Below are positions 41,872 through 51,571 of a DNA stretch of 64,000 nucleotides, one piece after another. Numbering within the stretch: position 1 is the stretch's first letter; every line of letters starts with the position of its first letter. This DNA comes from Bog-473 sp963754445 (lineage in GTDB: Bacteria > Actinomycetota > Acidimicrobiia > Acidimicrobiales > RAAP-2), in contig CAVWFT010000001.1 of NCBI GenBank assembly GCA_963754445.1, forward strand, positions 930,001 through 994,000, given 5' to 3'. The notes beneath the pieces were generated by a model. That model was given only the letters and a program-made list of their open reading frames with translations. It had not been told where the DNA came from and did not search any database. A program made the translations under genes and the position numbers.

Positions 41872-44625
41872 GTGACCACGAATTCCATGCGCATGCCGAC
41901 GGTGCCGGTCCTCGTCATCGGCTTCTGGGCCGTTGCGGGACTGGCCGCGCTCACCGTGGCGCTCGCTCGCACCGTCGGCGCCGGCTGGCCGGGTGCGACA
42001 ACGATCTGGCTTGCGGTCGCGCTGACCGTCCTGATGGCGCTCAGCTGGATGTGGCCCATCATCATCCACGTCGAAGGGGAGTCGGGCCCGCTCAATTTCA
42101 ACGAGGGCTTCCTTGTCCTCTTCTTGTTGCTCGTGCCGCCGGCCATGGCCGTCCTGATCTTCGGCGTCGTGTCCATCTCGGCCCTGGCCGTGCGCGAACG
42201 GAGCCGGAGCCCGCTCAAGTCCGTCTTCATCTACGGGCAGGTCGTCTCGTCGGCGGGAGTCGGTGCACTCGTCTTCGTCGCTCTCGGTGGCTCCGCCGAC
42301 GCCCTCGGCTATGCCCAGGTGGGTGCCTCCCTGGCCGCGGCGGCCTGTGCCTTCGCGTTCGCCGCGCTGGCCAGCATCTCCATCGTGGCCATGCTGGGCA
42401 TGCCGTGGCGCGGTGTCGTCTTCGGTGGACTCAGGGGCAAGCTCCTCATCACCGTCGGCGGGATCAGCGTCGCCATCCCCGCCGGTCTCCTCCTGGCCGA
42501 GCATCCGGCCTACCTGCCGCTCGCCTTGCTCCCCGCCGTCATTCTGCGTGTGGTCGGGGCGGGACAGTTCGCCGCCCGACGCGACCGGGCTCGGCTGCGC
42601 GGTCTCTTCGAGGCGACCCTCGACGTGAACCGGGCCATGGGGACCGACGCCACCCGGGCCGCCGTCCTGGCCACCACCGGCACCCTGCTGCGCGCCCCGG
42701 ACGTGTCGCTCGGCCTGACCGAGCCGGCCCCCGGAGAGCTGGCCGCCGCCATGGAGGTGGGCGAGGACACGCTGTGGCTCCGAGCATCGGGGCGACGCTC
42801 GTTCGATCCCTTCGACGAGGCGGACAAGACGCTGCTCGACGCCATGGCCTCCGTGGGGTCGATCGCGCTGGCCAACACCCGCCTCTACGCCGAGGTCCAG
42901 CAGCAGAAGGACAGGTTGTCGATCATCACGAGCAGCCTGGGCGAGGGCGTGTGTGCTGTCCGGGAGACGGGCGAGATCACCTTCATGAACCCCGCCGGAG
43001 CCGCCATGCTCGGATGGTCGGCCGAGGGCACCGGCGCCGACGGCACGCCGATCGTGCCCGAAGACGGGACGCTCGGTTTCCTGCTCGACCCCGCCATGAG
43101 GGCCATCGCGCTCCGGCGCACGGTGACCAGCTACGACACCCGTTTCGACCGGCCCGACGGTACCCACTTCCCGGTCACCATGACGGCCTCACCCGTCGTC
43201 GGCGACGAGGCGCCCTCGGGTGCGGTCATCGTCTTCCGCGACACGTCCGAGCGCAAGGCCTTCGAGGAGCAATTGGCCCGCCAGGCCTTCCAGGATGCCC
43301 TGACCGGGCTGGCCAATCGTCGCCTCCTCCTCGATCACCTGGATCACGCCCTCTTGCAGGCGGACCGCAACGGGAGCCAGGTCGGCGTGCTCTTCTGTGA
43401 CATCGACCGCTTCAAGGTCGTGAACGACAACCTGGGCCACCAGGTGGGGGACGAGCTCTTGCGGGTGATCGGGGAGCGTCTCCGTCGGGCGGTGCGCCCG
43501 GGCGACACCCTGTCCCGATTCGGCGGCGACGAATTCGTCATCCTGCTCGAAGGCGTGCACTCGGCCGAGGACGCCCAAGAGGTGGCCGAGCGCGTCCTGG
43601 GCGCGCTGCGCGACCCCATCATCCTGAGCGCCGGCCACGAGGTCGTGGCGACGATGAGTATCGGCATCGCCCTCAGCGGGTATGGCACCTCGCGCGACGA
43701 CCTGCTCCATGACGCAGACGTCGCCATGTACCGGGCCAAGGACCGTGGGCGCGGGGGTCAGTTCGCCCTGTTCGACGTCGACCGCATGGGCGGGCGCTCG
43801 GCGGGGCGGCTCGACCTCGACACCGCGCTGCACCACGTGGTGGAGCGCTCGGAGGTCGAGGTTCACTACCAGCCTTTGGTCGCGCTCGACGACCGGCGCA
43901 TCGTGGGGGCCGAGGCACTGGTGCGCTGGAACCATCCGGAACACGGAATGCTCTTCCCGAACGAGTTCATCCAACTGGCGGAGGACAACGGCACCATCTT
44001 GCCGATCGGACGGGCCGTGCTCGAGCAGGCGTGTCGGCAGGCCCGGATCTGGCAGGAGCGCTTCGGGATCGACCTCCAGATGGGGGTCAACCTCTCGGCC
44101 CGCCAGTTCCAGGAGGCCAGCCTGGCCGACGACATCGCCGGGGTGCTGCGCAGCACGGGTATCGAGCCCTCGCAGCTCTGCCTCGAGATCACCGAGAGTC
44201 TGGCCATGGACGACGTCGAGGTGACGACCGAGATCCTCACCCGCCTGCACGGGCTCGGGGTCCGGCTCGCCATCGACGACTTCGGGACCGGCCACTCGTC
44301 ACTCGGGTACCTGGCCCGCTTCCCGATCGACGTGGTGAAGATCGATCAGAGCTTCGTGCGCGACATCGACCGCGATCCGGTGAAATCCGCCATCGTCTCG
44401 GCGGTCGTCGCGCTGTCGAGGGCTATCGAATCGACGACGGTGGTCGAAGGGGTGGAGACGGCGGCACAGCTCGAAGAGCTCAAGGACCTCGGGTGCGATG
44501 TGGCCCAGGGGTTCTACTTCGCCCGGCCCGTGCCGGCAGCCGGGTTCGAACGGCTGCTCGCCAGCATGGTCAGCCCGGGTCCGCCCGACCTGCGGGTCGT
44601 GCGGGGCACGGCCCGGGCCGGATAG
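41872..44625 (+). CDS. Membrane-bound GGDEF-EAL protein (c-di-GMP cyclase/phosphodiesterase)
   Basis: A 917-residue protein: ~7-8 membrane helices (residues ~10-225, MASE-like sensor), a GAF-like segment (~235-340), a PAS domain (~345-460), GGDEF (~465-620) and EAL (~640-890). The GGDEF active site is intact (RFGGDEF) with an RPGD inhibitory site five residues before it. The EAL domain keeps AEALVRWNHPEHG, NLSARQF, EITESLA, IDDFGTGHSSLGYL and VKIDQSFV. It should both make and break c-di-GMP under membrane/ligand control. GTG start after GAAGG. Confidence 0.92.
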   Translation: MTTNSMRMPTVPVLVIGFWAVAGLAALTVALARTVGAGWPGATTIWLAVALTVLMALSWMWPIIIHVEGESGPLNFNEGFLVLFLLLVPPAMAVLIFGVVSISALAVRERSRSPLKSVFIYGQVVSSAGVGALVFVALGGSADALGYAQVGASLAAAACAFAFAALASISIVAMLGMPWRGVVFGGLRGKLLITVGGISVAIPAGLLLAEHPAYLPLALLPAVILRVVGAGQFAARRDRARLRGLFEATLDVNRAMGTDATRAAVLATTGTLLRAPDVSLGLTEPAPGELAAAMEVGEDTLWLRASGRRSFDPFDEADKTLLDAMASVGSIALANTRLYAEVQQQKDRLSIITSSLGEGVCAVRETGEITFMNPAGAAMLGWSAEGTGADGTPIVPEDGTLGFLLDPAMRAIALRRTVTSYDTRFDRPDGTHFPVTMTASPVVGDEAPSGAVIVFRDTSERKAFEEQLARQAFQDALTGLANRRLLLDHLDHALLQADRNGSQVGVLFCDIDRFKVVNDNLGHQVGDELLRVIGERLRRAVRPGDTLSRFGGDEFVILLEGVHSAEDAQEVAERVLGALRDPIILSAGHEVVATMSIGIALSGYGTSRDDLLHDADVAMYRAKDRGRGGQFALFDVDRMGGRSAGRLDLDTALHHVVERSEVEVHYQPLVALDDRRIVGAEALVRWNHPEHGMLFPNEFIQLAEDNGTILPIGRAVLEQACRQARIWQERFGIDLQMGVNLSARQFQEASLADDIAGVLRSTGIEPSQLCLEITESLAMDDVEVTTEILTRLHGLGVRLAIDDFGTGHSSLGYLARFPIDVVKIDQSFVRDIDRDPVKSAIVSAVVALSRAIESTTVVEGVETAAQLEELKDLGCDVAQGFYFARPVPAAGFERLLASMVSPGPPDLRVVRGTARAG

Positions 44626-44674
44626 CCCGCGTCGATTCCGTACGGTCCGGCACCAGGGCTACTCTGACTCCGCC

Positions 44675-45121
44675 ATGTCCGATCAGGGAGCGCCGCCGAG
44701 GGACCACGCGTCGTCGCCGGCGCCGTCGGGCGCCCCGCTGCGGGTGCTCATGGCCAAGGTCGGCCTCGATGGCCACGACCGCGGCCTGCGCGTGGTGGCC
44801 CGCATCTTGCGCGATGCCGGCTGCGAAGTCGTCTACGCCGGGTTGCGTCAGTCTCCCGAGAGCATCGCCGCCATGACCGTGCAAGAGGATGTGGACGTCG
44901 TCGGCGTGTCCATGCACAACGGGGCCCATCTCACGCTGGCCCCGGCCGTGGTGGGCGCCCTGCGCGACTCGGGCCTCGAGACGCCTGTCGTCGTGGGTGG
45001 CATCGTCCCTCCCGGCGACGTCGCGGTGCTCCTCGACGGCGGGGTGGCGGCCGTACTCGGCCCCGGTGCGTCCAACGAGGAGGTCGTGGCGACCGTGCGC
45101 GCCGTCGCCTCGGCCACTTAG
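44675..45121 (+). CDS. Stand-alone cobalamin-binding protein (acyl-CoA mutase small subunit type)
   Basis: A 148-residue Rossmann-fold B12 domain. The D-x-H-x-x-G motif is seen in KVGLDGHDRGLRVVARILRD, followed by S-L-like MHNGAH and GGIVPPGD. It matches the C-terminal domain of methylmalonyl-CoA mutase and the small subunits of 2-hydroxyisobutyryl-CoA-type mutases. No large catalytic subunit or MeaB chaperone is in the window. Its stop overlaps the stop of the convergent EtfBA gene. Confidence 0.85.
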   Translation: MSDQGAPPRDHASSPAPSGAPLRVLMAKVGLDGHDRGLRVVARILRDAGCEVVYAGLRQSPESIAAMTVQEDVDVVGVSMHNGAHLTLAPAVVGALRDSGLETPVVVGGIVPPGDVAVLLDGGVAAVLGPGASNEEVVATVRAVASAT

Positions 45122-46938
45122 CCGGAGAGGGCGAGGCGCAGCGCCTGCTGGAGCAGGGGTACGGCCTCGTGCCAGTCGCCGACGATGCCGAGGTCACAGT
45201 GGTCGAACACGGGCGCCGTGCGGTCCTCGTTGATGGCGAGGACGGTCCCCGCGGCGCGGACACCCACCATGTGGTTGAACTTTCCGCTCAGGGCGATCGC
45301 CACGTAGAGGCGGGGGGCGATGGAGCGTCCGGTGATGCCGAGCTGGCGGGCTCGGGGCGCCCATCCCTTGTCGGTCACCTTGCGCGTGGCGGCCAGTTCC
45401 GCACCGAGTGTGGCGGCCAGAGGGGAGAGGAGCGCGTAGTCGTCGGGATCGACGCCGGCGCCCACGCCGATCACCGCCTGTGCCCGGGCCAGTGTCTCGA
45501 CGTCGTCCGTGCGGCGCTCCCCGAGCAGCCGGATCCTTCCCGACGACGGCACCGTGCGCGTGCGGGTCGTGGCCGTGGTCACTGCTGCCGCTGCGCGGGG
45601 AACCGGTGTCGGCAGGACCCCGGGACGGATGGTGACGAGACAGGTGCCACTGCGGGCCGAGATGTCGGCGACCAGGGCGCCGGCGAAGGCGGGCTTGGCC
45701 GCGATCAGGGTGCCGTCCTCGACGGACAGCGCGATGGCGTCGCCGACCAGTCCCGAACCAGTGGCCGCGGCCGCCCGGGCCGCCACCTCCCGCCCGAAGG
45801 CGGTGCTCGGGGCCAGGACGGCCCATGGTGTGTCGGACCGCAGGTAGTCGGCCAGCGCGACGGCGACGTCGTCGGAACCCGTGGGTCCGGTCAGCTCGAC
45901 CATGACGTCGGGCTCCCGGCCGGCCGCCGGCAACGTGCCGGCCGAGTCCCCGGGGGCCAGGATCTCGACCCGGCCTCCCACCTGGTCCGCCAGGTCGAGG
46001 GCGGCACCGAGGAGCTCGCCCCCGACGGCCGGTCGACCGGGCTCGAGCAGCACGGCGACCACCGGACCGTCCGGCTCGTGCGCCCGGGCGGGTCTCTCGA
46101 CGTGCGTCGTCTCGTGCGGGGCGGCGCTGCCCGACAGCGCGCCGCGCCGGAGCAGCGCGCGCACCGCCGTCTCGACCTGTTCGCCCAGCGGTCCCTCGAG
46201 TATCTGCAGCGCCCGGCCGTGCTCCATCGGATGGGTGGGTCCGACCACGGTCGGGCTGGCCTCGAGACCCCACGGCCCGGGGCCCAGCTCCGCCGCCTCC
46301 CGCCGCGTGATGCGCTCGGCCGCCACCGCGGCGCGCCCGGCCGGGTCGACCTTGCACGGGTCGCAGAGCCGCTCGGCCACCGAGAGCACCGCCGGCAGGT
46401 CGATCTCCACCTCTTGGACCCCGTCGTCCAGCTCGAGCTCGACCCGGAGCGAGGCGCCCAGGTCCTCGATCGCTTTGACGCCACCGGCGAAGGGCAGCCC
46501 GAGCAGTTCCGCCAGCTCCGGGCCGACCTGTCCCGTCTCCCCGTCGAGCGAGTTCCGGCCCACCAGCACGAGGTCGAAGGCGTCCCCGGGAGTCGTGGAC
46601 AACGCCGCCGCCAGCGCCCGGGCCGTGGCCAGAGTGTCCGACCCGGCGAACGCGTCGTCGCACAGGTGCACGCCGGCGTCCGCGCCCCAGGCCACCGCCT
46701 CGCGCACGACGTCCTCCGCACTGGGTGGCCCGAGGGTGAACGCGCTGCAGCTGCCGCCGGTCGCCCGGGCCAGGAGGACGCCCTCTGCGACGGCGCGTCG
46801 GCAGTACGCGTTCATCTCGAGATCGACGCCCTCGCGGACGAGCCGCCCGTCGACGAGCTGCATCGACTCCGCCACCGGGATCTGCTTGGCCAGCGCGGCA
46901 ATGCGCAGTGGTCCGCCCGGAGGCCGGCTGCCCGTCAC
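45118..46938 (-). CDS. Single-chain electron transfer flavoprotein, EtfB-EtfA fusion
   Basis: A 606-residue protein. Residues ~10-260 are the ETF beta subunit (RIAALAKQIPVAE, NAYCRRAVAEGV, VGRNSLDGETGQVGPELAE). Residues ~300-606 are the alpha subunit, whose C-terminal FAD domain shows IGVGAGVD, LAATRKVTDKGWAPRARQLG, IALSGKFNHMVG and VGDWHEAVPLL. No stop or frameshift separates the halves. ETFs pass electrons from acyl-CoA or other dehydrogenases to the quinone pool. GTG 46938 overlaps the MFS stop (GTGA). Confidence 0.85.
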   Translation of the reverse strand: MTGSRPPGGPLRIAALAKQIPVAESMQLVDGRLVREGVDLEMNAYCRRAVAEGVLLARATGGSCSAFTLGPPSAEDVVREAVAWGADAGVHLCDDAFAGSDTLATARALAAALSTTPGDAFDLVLVGRNSLDGETGQVGPELAELLGLPFAGGVKAIEDLGASLRVELELDDGVQEVEIDLPAVLSVAERLCDPCKVDPAGRAAVAAERITRREAAELGPGPWGLEASPTVVGPTHPMEHGRALQILEGPLGEQVETAVRALLRRGALSGSAAPHETTHVERPARAHEPDGPVVAVLLEPGRPAVGGELLGAALDLADQVGGRVEILAPGDSAGTLPAAGREPDVMVELTGPTGSDDVAVALADYLRSDTPWAVLAPSTAFGREVAARAAAATGSGLVGDAIALSVEDGTLIAAKPAFAGALVADISARSGTCLVTIRPGVLPTPVPRAAAAVTTATTRTRTVPSSGRIRLLGERRTDDVETLARAQAVIGVGAGVDPDDYALLSPLAATLGAELAATRKVTDKGWAPRARQLGITGRSIAPRLYVAIALSGKFNHMVGVRAAGTVLAINEDRTAPVFDHCDLGIVGDWHEAVPLLQQALRLALSG

Positions 46939-48707
46939 GAGCCCGGCCCGGCCCGGGTCAGCACGAGTTCCCCGGTCGCCGGTTGGTCGTCGGTGGCCGG
47001 CGTGTACACGGAGCGCTTGCCACGGGTCCACGATGCCGCCGCCGCAGCGAGGCTCATCACGATGGCGAAATCGAACGCCGCGTCGAGTCCCCTCGTGAAG
47101 GGGCCGGCGATGAGGCTCGGGAAGAAGCTGCGCTGGGCCAGCGCCGCCTGCTGCGTCGTGGTCAGGTTGGCCAGGGTGTGGGCGCCGATCAGATGGGCCA
47201 CCGGGTCGTAGCCGAGGAAGGCGGCGAAGAGGGTCGAGATCGGAGGCAGGTGCGAGGCCTGCTCGGCCACCGGAGCCGGGACGCCGTGGGCCAGGAGGCC
47301 GCTCGACACGTTGTGGGGCAGCGCATCGGCCAGTCCCACGATCATCAGCGAGAAGAAGATCCCGATGGAGATCACCTGGGCCGAGTTCTGGAAGGTGGTG
47401 TTCATGCCCGAACCGGCACCGCGGTGCTCGGGCGGGAGGGAGTTCATCACGCCGGTCCGGTTGGGAGCGCCGAACGAGGCCATGCTCAGCCCGGTGAAGA
47501 AGAGCAGGACGGCGAAGACCGGGTAGGAGAAGTCGATCGGCATCGCCTCGAGGAGGGCGAAGCAGATTGCCGTCCCGATCATGCCGCCGGTGGCGAAGGG
47601 ACGGGGCCCGAAGCGGTCGGAGAGGACACCGGAGACCGGGCCGGCGATGAACATGCCCACGGTGAGCGGGATCATCGCGATACCTGCCCACAGCGGGGTG
47701 GAGGAGAAGGAGTATCCGTGCAGCGGGAGCCAGATCCCCTGGAGCCAGATGATCAGCATGAACATCAAGCCGCCGCGGCTGATGGCGGCCAGGAAGCTGG
47801 CCGTGATGCCGGCGGTGAAAGCGCGGATCTTGAAGAGGCGCAGGGTGAACATCGGCTCGGGCACGCGCACCTCGATGATGCAGAACGTGACCAGCAGAAC
47901 CACGCCCAGGCCGAGCGACGTGAGTACACGCGGGCTGGTCCAGCCCATGGCGTGACCGCCGTACGGCTCGATCCCGTAGGTGATGCCCACCATGACGGCC
48001 ACCAGTCCGAGGGCGAAGGTGGCGTTGCCCCACCAGTCGATGTGGGCCGAGCGCCGCTGACCCAGCTCGCGCAGCTGCAGGTAGCCCCAGACGGTGGCGA
48101 AGAGGCCGATCGGCACGGACACCAAGAAGATGAGGCGCCAGTTGATCGGGGCCAGGATCCCGCCCAGGATCAGCCCGATGAACGATCCGCTGAAGGCGGC
48201 CGCCTGGTTCACTCCGAGGGCCATGCCGCGTTGGGTCTCGGGGAAGGCGTCGGTCAGGATGGCGGACGAGTTGGCCATGAGCATGGCGGCCCCCACGCCC
48301 TGGAAGATGCGCATGACGATCAGGTACATCGCCGCGGCGTCCCCGGTCATCCAGGTCACGCTGAGCGCGAGCGAGAAGAAGGTGAACACCGCGAAGCCGA
48401 GGTTGTACATGCGCACCCGGCCGTACATGTCGCCCAGGCGGCCCAGCGTGACCACGAGGACGCTGGTCGTCACGAGGAAGCCGAGGATCATCCAGAGCAG
48501 GTAGAAGCTGTTGCCCGGGAGCAGCGGGTTGATGCCGATCCCCCGGAAGATGTCGGGGAGCGAAATGAGCACGATCGAACCGTCGATCGTCGCCATGAGC
48601 ATGCCCAGGGTGGAGATGAAGAGGGCCACCCACTTGTAGTTCGCCGGCAGCGGAGCGGTGGCGTCCGGATGGCGCAGCCACGCCGGTGCCGCGCTCACGA
48701 CGTCCAC
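46935..48707 (-). CDS. MFS transporter, DHA2 (EmrB/QacA) drug-exporter type
   Basis: A ~590-residue protein with about 14 membrane helices. The N-terminal helix has FISTLGMLMATIDGSIVLIS, motif A is VVTLGRLGDMYGRVRMY, and motif C-like GVNQAAAFSGSFIGLILGG follows. DHA2 members export drugs or amphiphiles by proton antiport. The start is unclear: GTG 48707 is taken, GTG 48698 is possible; the longer frame upstream is not coding-like. Its stop overlaps the EtfBA gene start. Confidence 0.85.
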   Translation of the reverse strand: MDVVSAAPAWLRHPDATAPLPANYKWVALFISTLGMLMATIDGSIVLISLPDIFRGIGINPLLPGNSFYLLWMILGFLVTTSVLVVTLGRLGDMYGRVRMYNLGFAVFTFFSLALSVTWMTGDAAAMYLIVMRIFQGVGAAMLMANSSAILTDAFPETQRGMALGVNQAAAFSGSFIGLILGGILAPINWRLIFLVSVPIGLFATVWGYLQLRELGQRRSAHIDWWGNATFALGLVAVMVGITYGIEPYGGHAMGWTSPRVLTSLGLGVVLLVTFCIIEVRVPEPMFTLRLFKIRAFTAGITASFLAAISRGGLMFMLIIWLQGIWLPLHGYSFSSTPLWAGIAMIPLTVGMFIAGPVSGVLSDRFGPRPFATGGMIGTAICFALLEAMPIDFSYPVFAVLLFFTGLSMASFGAPNRTGVMNSLPPEHRGAGSGMNTTFQNSAQVISIGIFFSLMIVGLADALPHNVSSGLLAHGVPAPVAEQASHLPPISTLFAAFLGYDPVAHLIGAHTLANLTTTQQAALAQRSFFPSLIAGPFTRGLDAAFDFAIVMSLAAAAASWTRGKRSVYTPATDDQPATGELVLTRAGPGS

Positions 48708-48819
48708 CGCCCGATTCGGGGGGAGGCGATCGATCTCCGGGCATGCGGCGGCGAGGAGGCGAAGCGTCCGATCACTCCAACCTACCCGCGGGCCCGCGGT
48801 GCCTCGGTCGGCGGCCGAC

Positions 48820-50445
48820 TCAGCGACCGAGCGCCAGGCCCTCGGGGCTCCGGGGGTCCGATGCCCCGAGGAAGGTCGCCGATCCGTCCGTCGAGATGAT
48901 CTGCGCGCACCCGACCGCCACCGGGTCGAAGGCCCGGATCGGGCGCACCCGGTGGCCGCGTTGGCCCAGGCCTGAGGCCCAGGCCGCCGGCGCATCCGCC
49001 TCGACCAGCACCGTGAGGTCCTCGCCCCACCACAGGCGGAACGGTCCGGCGCCGGGGGCGTCGAGTGCCATGCGGGGCGCGGCCACGGCGGCAGCCGGGT
49101 CCTGGCCGCAGCGCAGCAGGCGGGCCAGCAGTTGCACGATGATCTGGGGCTGGGCGTCCCCTCCCATGGCCCCCACCAGGTGGGTTAACCGGCGGTCCGG
49201 CGTCGTCACCAGCATGGGGGAGAGGGTATGGGGCGGCCGCCGCCTCGGGCCGTACTCGGCCGGGTGCCCCTCGAGGAGGGAGAAGCCGACGCCGCGGTTG
49301 TGCAAGAAGATGCCGGTGGACGGTTCGAGGAGGTGCGACCCGAAATCGAGCGCGTTGGATTGGGTCAGCGAGACCCCGAGACCGTCGCCGTCCATGGCAC
49401 ACAGGTGGGTGGTGTCGCCGTCGCCGATCCGAGCCACCGACGGCGACATCGAGCCCCGACCGCCGGCCACGTCGGGCGGGGCCGCCGCCTCGGGTGACAC
49501 CCGGGCCGCCGCCGCCTCGAGGCGCGCCGGGGCCAGGAGTGCCATGCCGTCGGCGCCGTCGAAGAGCACATCGGGCCGATCGCAGCCCACTGCACGCCAC
49601 ACCTCGACCATCAGGTGCGCCCACTGCGCGTCGTCGGGCTCGCGACCGAGGCCGACCGCCTCGGCCACGACGGCCCCGGCCAGGGTCAGGTAACCCTGCG
49701 AAGGCGGCGGCACCGTCCACAGCTGATGGCCCCACGCCTCGGATCGCAGCGGCTCGCACCACTGCGCCACCGACGTCTCGAAGTCGGACGGTGCGAAGTG
49801 GCCGGACCCGAGGGCCAACAGCCCTCGACCGAACTCACCCCTGTAGAAGCCGTCCCGACCTTCGGCGGCGATGGCGCGCAGGGTGCGTGCGAGGCGGGGC
49901 AGGCGGACCACCTGCCCCGCCGCGAGCGGTCCCTCGGGGCACAAGTCGTCCGCACCCGCCAGCGCGTGCACGAGATGGCTGGCCAGGGCCAGCATCACCG
50001 ATGCCGCGAAGCCCTCCTCGGCCTGTTCGATCGCCGGCGCCAGCACCTCGGGCAGGGGTAGCCGCCCGTACCGCTCGTGCAGTGCCAACCAGCCGTCGAC
50101 CGCCCCGGGCACCTCGACGCTGCGGATGTCCGACCGCACCGGCATGGTCGTGAGCCCCTCGGCCCGGGCCCCGGCCGCGTCCGAACCGGAGCCGGAGCGC
50201 CCGACGCCGAGAAGGGCCTCGGGCGCCGAACCCGGCTTGCTCACCATGGCCAACATGTCACCCCCCAACCCGGACATGTGCGGCCCCACCACGGCCATGA
50301 CCGCCCCCGTGGCCACGGCAGCGTCCGCCGCCGAACCACCCCGGGCCAGGATGCCGATCCCGGCCGATGCGGCCAACTGGTCTGCAGCCGAGACCATGCC
50401 GCGCCGCCCCGAGCGGGGGCCGAAGGGGACGAGCGGGAGCGTCAC
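48820..50445 (-). CDS. Gamma-glutamyltransferase family protein
   Basis: A 541-residue Ntn-hydrolase precursor. DTTHLCAMDGDGLGVSLTQSN carries the autocatalytic/nucleophilic threonine; GRSGSGSDAAG, VEVPGAVDGWLALHERYG and GAMGGDAQPQ are family features. It transfers or hydrolyses gamma-glutamyl groups, but such actinobacterial homologues may act on other amides. No signal peptide is seen. GTG 50445 comes one base after the mscR stop, so it is in that operon; the 63 codons open upstream overlap mscR and are rejected. Confidence 0.85.
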   Translation of the reverse strand: MTLPLVPFGPRSGRRGMVSAADQLAASAGIGILARGGSAADAAVATGAVMAVVGPHMSGLGGDMLAMVSKPGSAPEALLGVGRSGSGSDAAGARAEGLTTMPVRSDIRSVEVPGAVDGWLALHERYGRLPLPEVLAPAIEQAEEGFAASVMLALASHLVHALAGADDLCPEGPLAAGQVVRLPRLARTLRAIAAEGRDGFYRGEFGRGLLALGSGHFAPSDFETSVAQWCEPLRSEAWGHQLWTVPPPSQGYLTLAGAVVAEAVGLGREPDDAQWAHLMVEVWRAVGCDRPDVLFDGADGMALLAPARLEAAAARVSPEAAAPPDVAGGRGSMSPSVARIGDGDTTHLCAMDGDGLGVSLTQSNALDFGSHLLEPSTGIFLHNRGVGFSLLEGHPAEYGPRRRPPHTLSPMLVTTPDRRLTHLVGAMGGDAQPQIIVQLLARLLRCGQDPAAAVAAPRMALDAPGAGPFRLWWGEDLTVLVEADAPAAWASGLGQRGHRVRPIRAFDPVAVGCAQIISTDGSATFLGASDPRSPEGLALGR

Positions 50446-50446
50446 C

Positions 50447-51532
50447 TCAGAGCACGACGACCGAGCGGAGCACTTCGCCGCGTTCCATGCGGCCGAAGGC
50501 CCCCTCGACACCGTCGATGCCGATGGTCTCGGACACGAAGCGATCGAGATCGAGTCGGCCGTCGAGGTACAGGTCGACCAGGAGGGGGAAGTCGCGCGAG
50601 GGCAGGCAGTCGCCGTACCAACTGGGCTTGAGCGCACCGCCGCGGCCGAAGAACTCGATCATCGGCAGGTCGATCTTCATGTCGGGCGTCGGCACGCCGA
50701 CCTGGACGAGCGTGCCGGCGAGGTCACGGGCGAAGAACGCCTGTTCGAACACCTTCGGATTGCCCACCGCCTCGATGCAGACGTCGGCGCCGTTGCCCTC
50801 GGTCAGCGACCGGATCGCCTCCACGGGGTCGCCCGCACCGGCATCGACGGTGTGGGTGGCACCGAACTCCGTGGCCAGCTGGAGCTTCCCCGGATCGAGA
50901 TCGACGGCAATGACGACTGCCGCCCCGGCCAACCTCGCCCCGGCCACGGCGGCGCACCCGACACCACCGCAGCCGAAGACGGCGACCGAATCGCCCAGGC
51001 CGACGTTGCCGGTCAGCATGGCCGCGCCGAGACCGGCCATGACACCGCACCCGAGCAACCCGGCCGCCTCGGGTTTGGCCGCGGGGTTCACCTTGGTGCA
51101 CTGGCCGGCGGCCACGAGTGTCTTGTCGGCGAAAGCGCCGATGCCGAGGGCGGGCGCGAGCGGGGTGCCGTCGGCCAGGGTCATCTTCTGCGTGGCGTTG
51201 TGGGTGGAGAAGCAGTACCAGGGTCGACCGCGCCGGCAGGCCCGGCACTCGCCGCAGACGGCTCGCCAGTTGAGGACGACGAAGTCGCCGGGCTGCAGGT
51301 CGGTCACTCCCGCGCCGACGGACTCGACCACGCCCGCGGCCTCATGGCCGAGCAGAAAGGGAAAGTCGTCGTTGATACCGCCCTCTCGGTAGTGGAGGTC
51401 GGTGTGACAGACACCGCAGGCCTGCACGTCGACGACGGCTTCGCCTGCACCCGGGTCGGGGACCACGATCGTCTCGAGGGTGACCGGCGCGCCCTTCTGC
51501 ATCGCCACCACGCCGCGCACTTCTTGTCCCAT
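50447..51532 (-). CDS. mscR: S-(hydroxymethyl)mycothiol dehydrogenase
   Basis: A 361-residue zinc alcohol dehydrogenase. ACGVCHTDLHYREGGINDDF holds the catalytic zinc ligand Cys, GHEAAG the second, and the structural-zinc lobe has CGECRACRRGRPWYC. FGCGGVGCAAVAGARLAGA is the NAD fold. STHNATQKM and the KPSWYGDCLPSRDFP segment are close to mycobacterial MscR (Rv2259). It oxidises the mycothiol-formaldehyde adduct. ATG 51532 follows AGGAGGA. It indicates a mycothiol-producing actinobacterium. Confidence 0.92.
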   Translation of the reverse strand: MGQEVRGVVAMQKGAPVTLETIVVPDPGAGEAVVDVQACGVCHTDLHYREGGINDDFPFLLGHEAAGVVESVGAGVTDLQPGDFVVLNWRAVCGECRACRRGRPWYCFSTHNATQKMTLADGTPLAPALGIGAFADKTLVAAGQCTKVNPAAKPEAAGLLGCGVMAGLGAAMLTGNVGLGDSVAVFGCGGVGCAAVAGARLAGAAVVIAVDLDPGKLQLATEFGATHTVDAGAGDPVEAIRSLTEGNGADVCIEAVGNPKVFEQAFFARDLAGTLVQVGVPTPDMKIDLPMIEFFGRGGALKPSWYGDCLPSRDFPLLVDLYLDGRLDLDRFVSETIGIDGVEGAFGRMERGEVLRSVVVL

Positions 51533-51571
51533 GTGGGCTCCTCCTGGTCGGTGAGCCCACATGATGCCCGA

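Noticed and set aside
45118..48744. 1208-codon open frame covering EtfBA and the antisense frame of the MFS gene
   Set aside because: Only the first ~607 codons from the stop side encode ETF; the rest is an out-of-frame read of the transporter gene.
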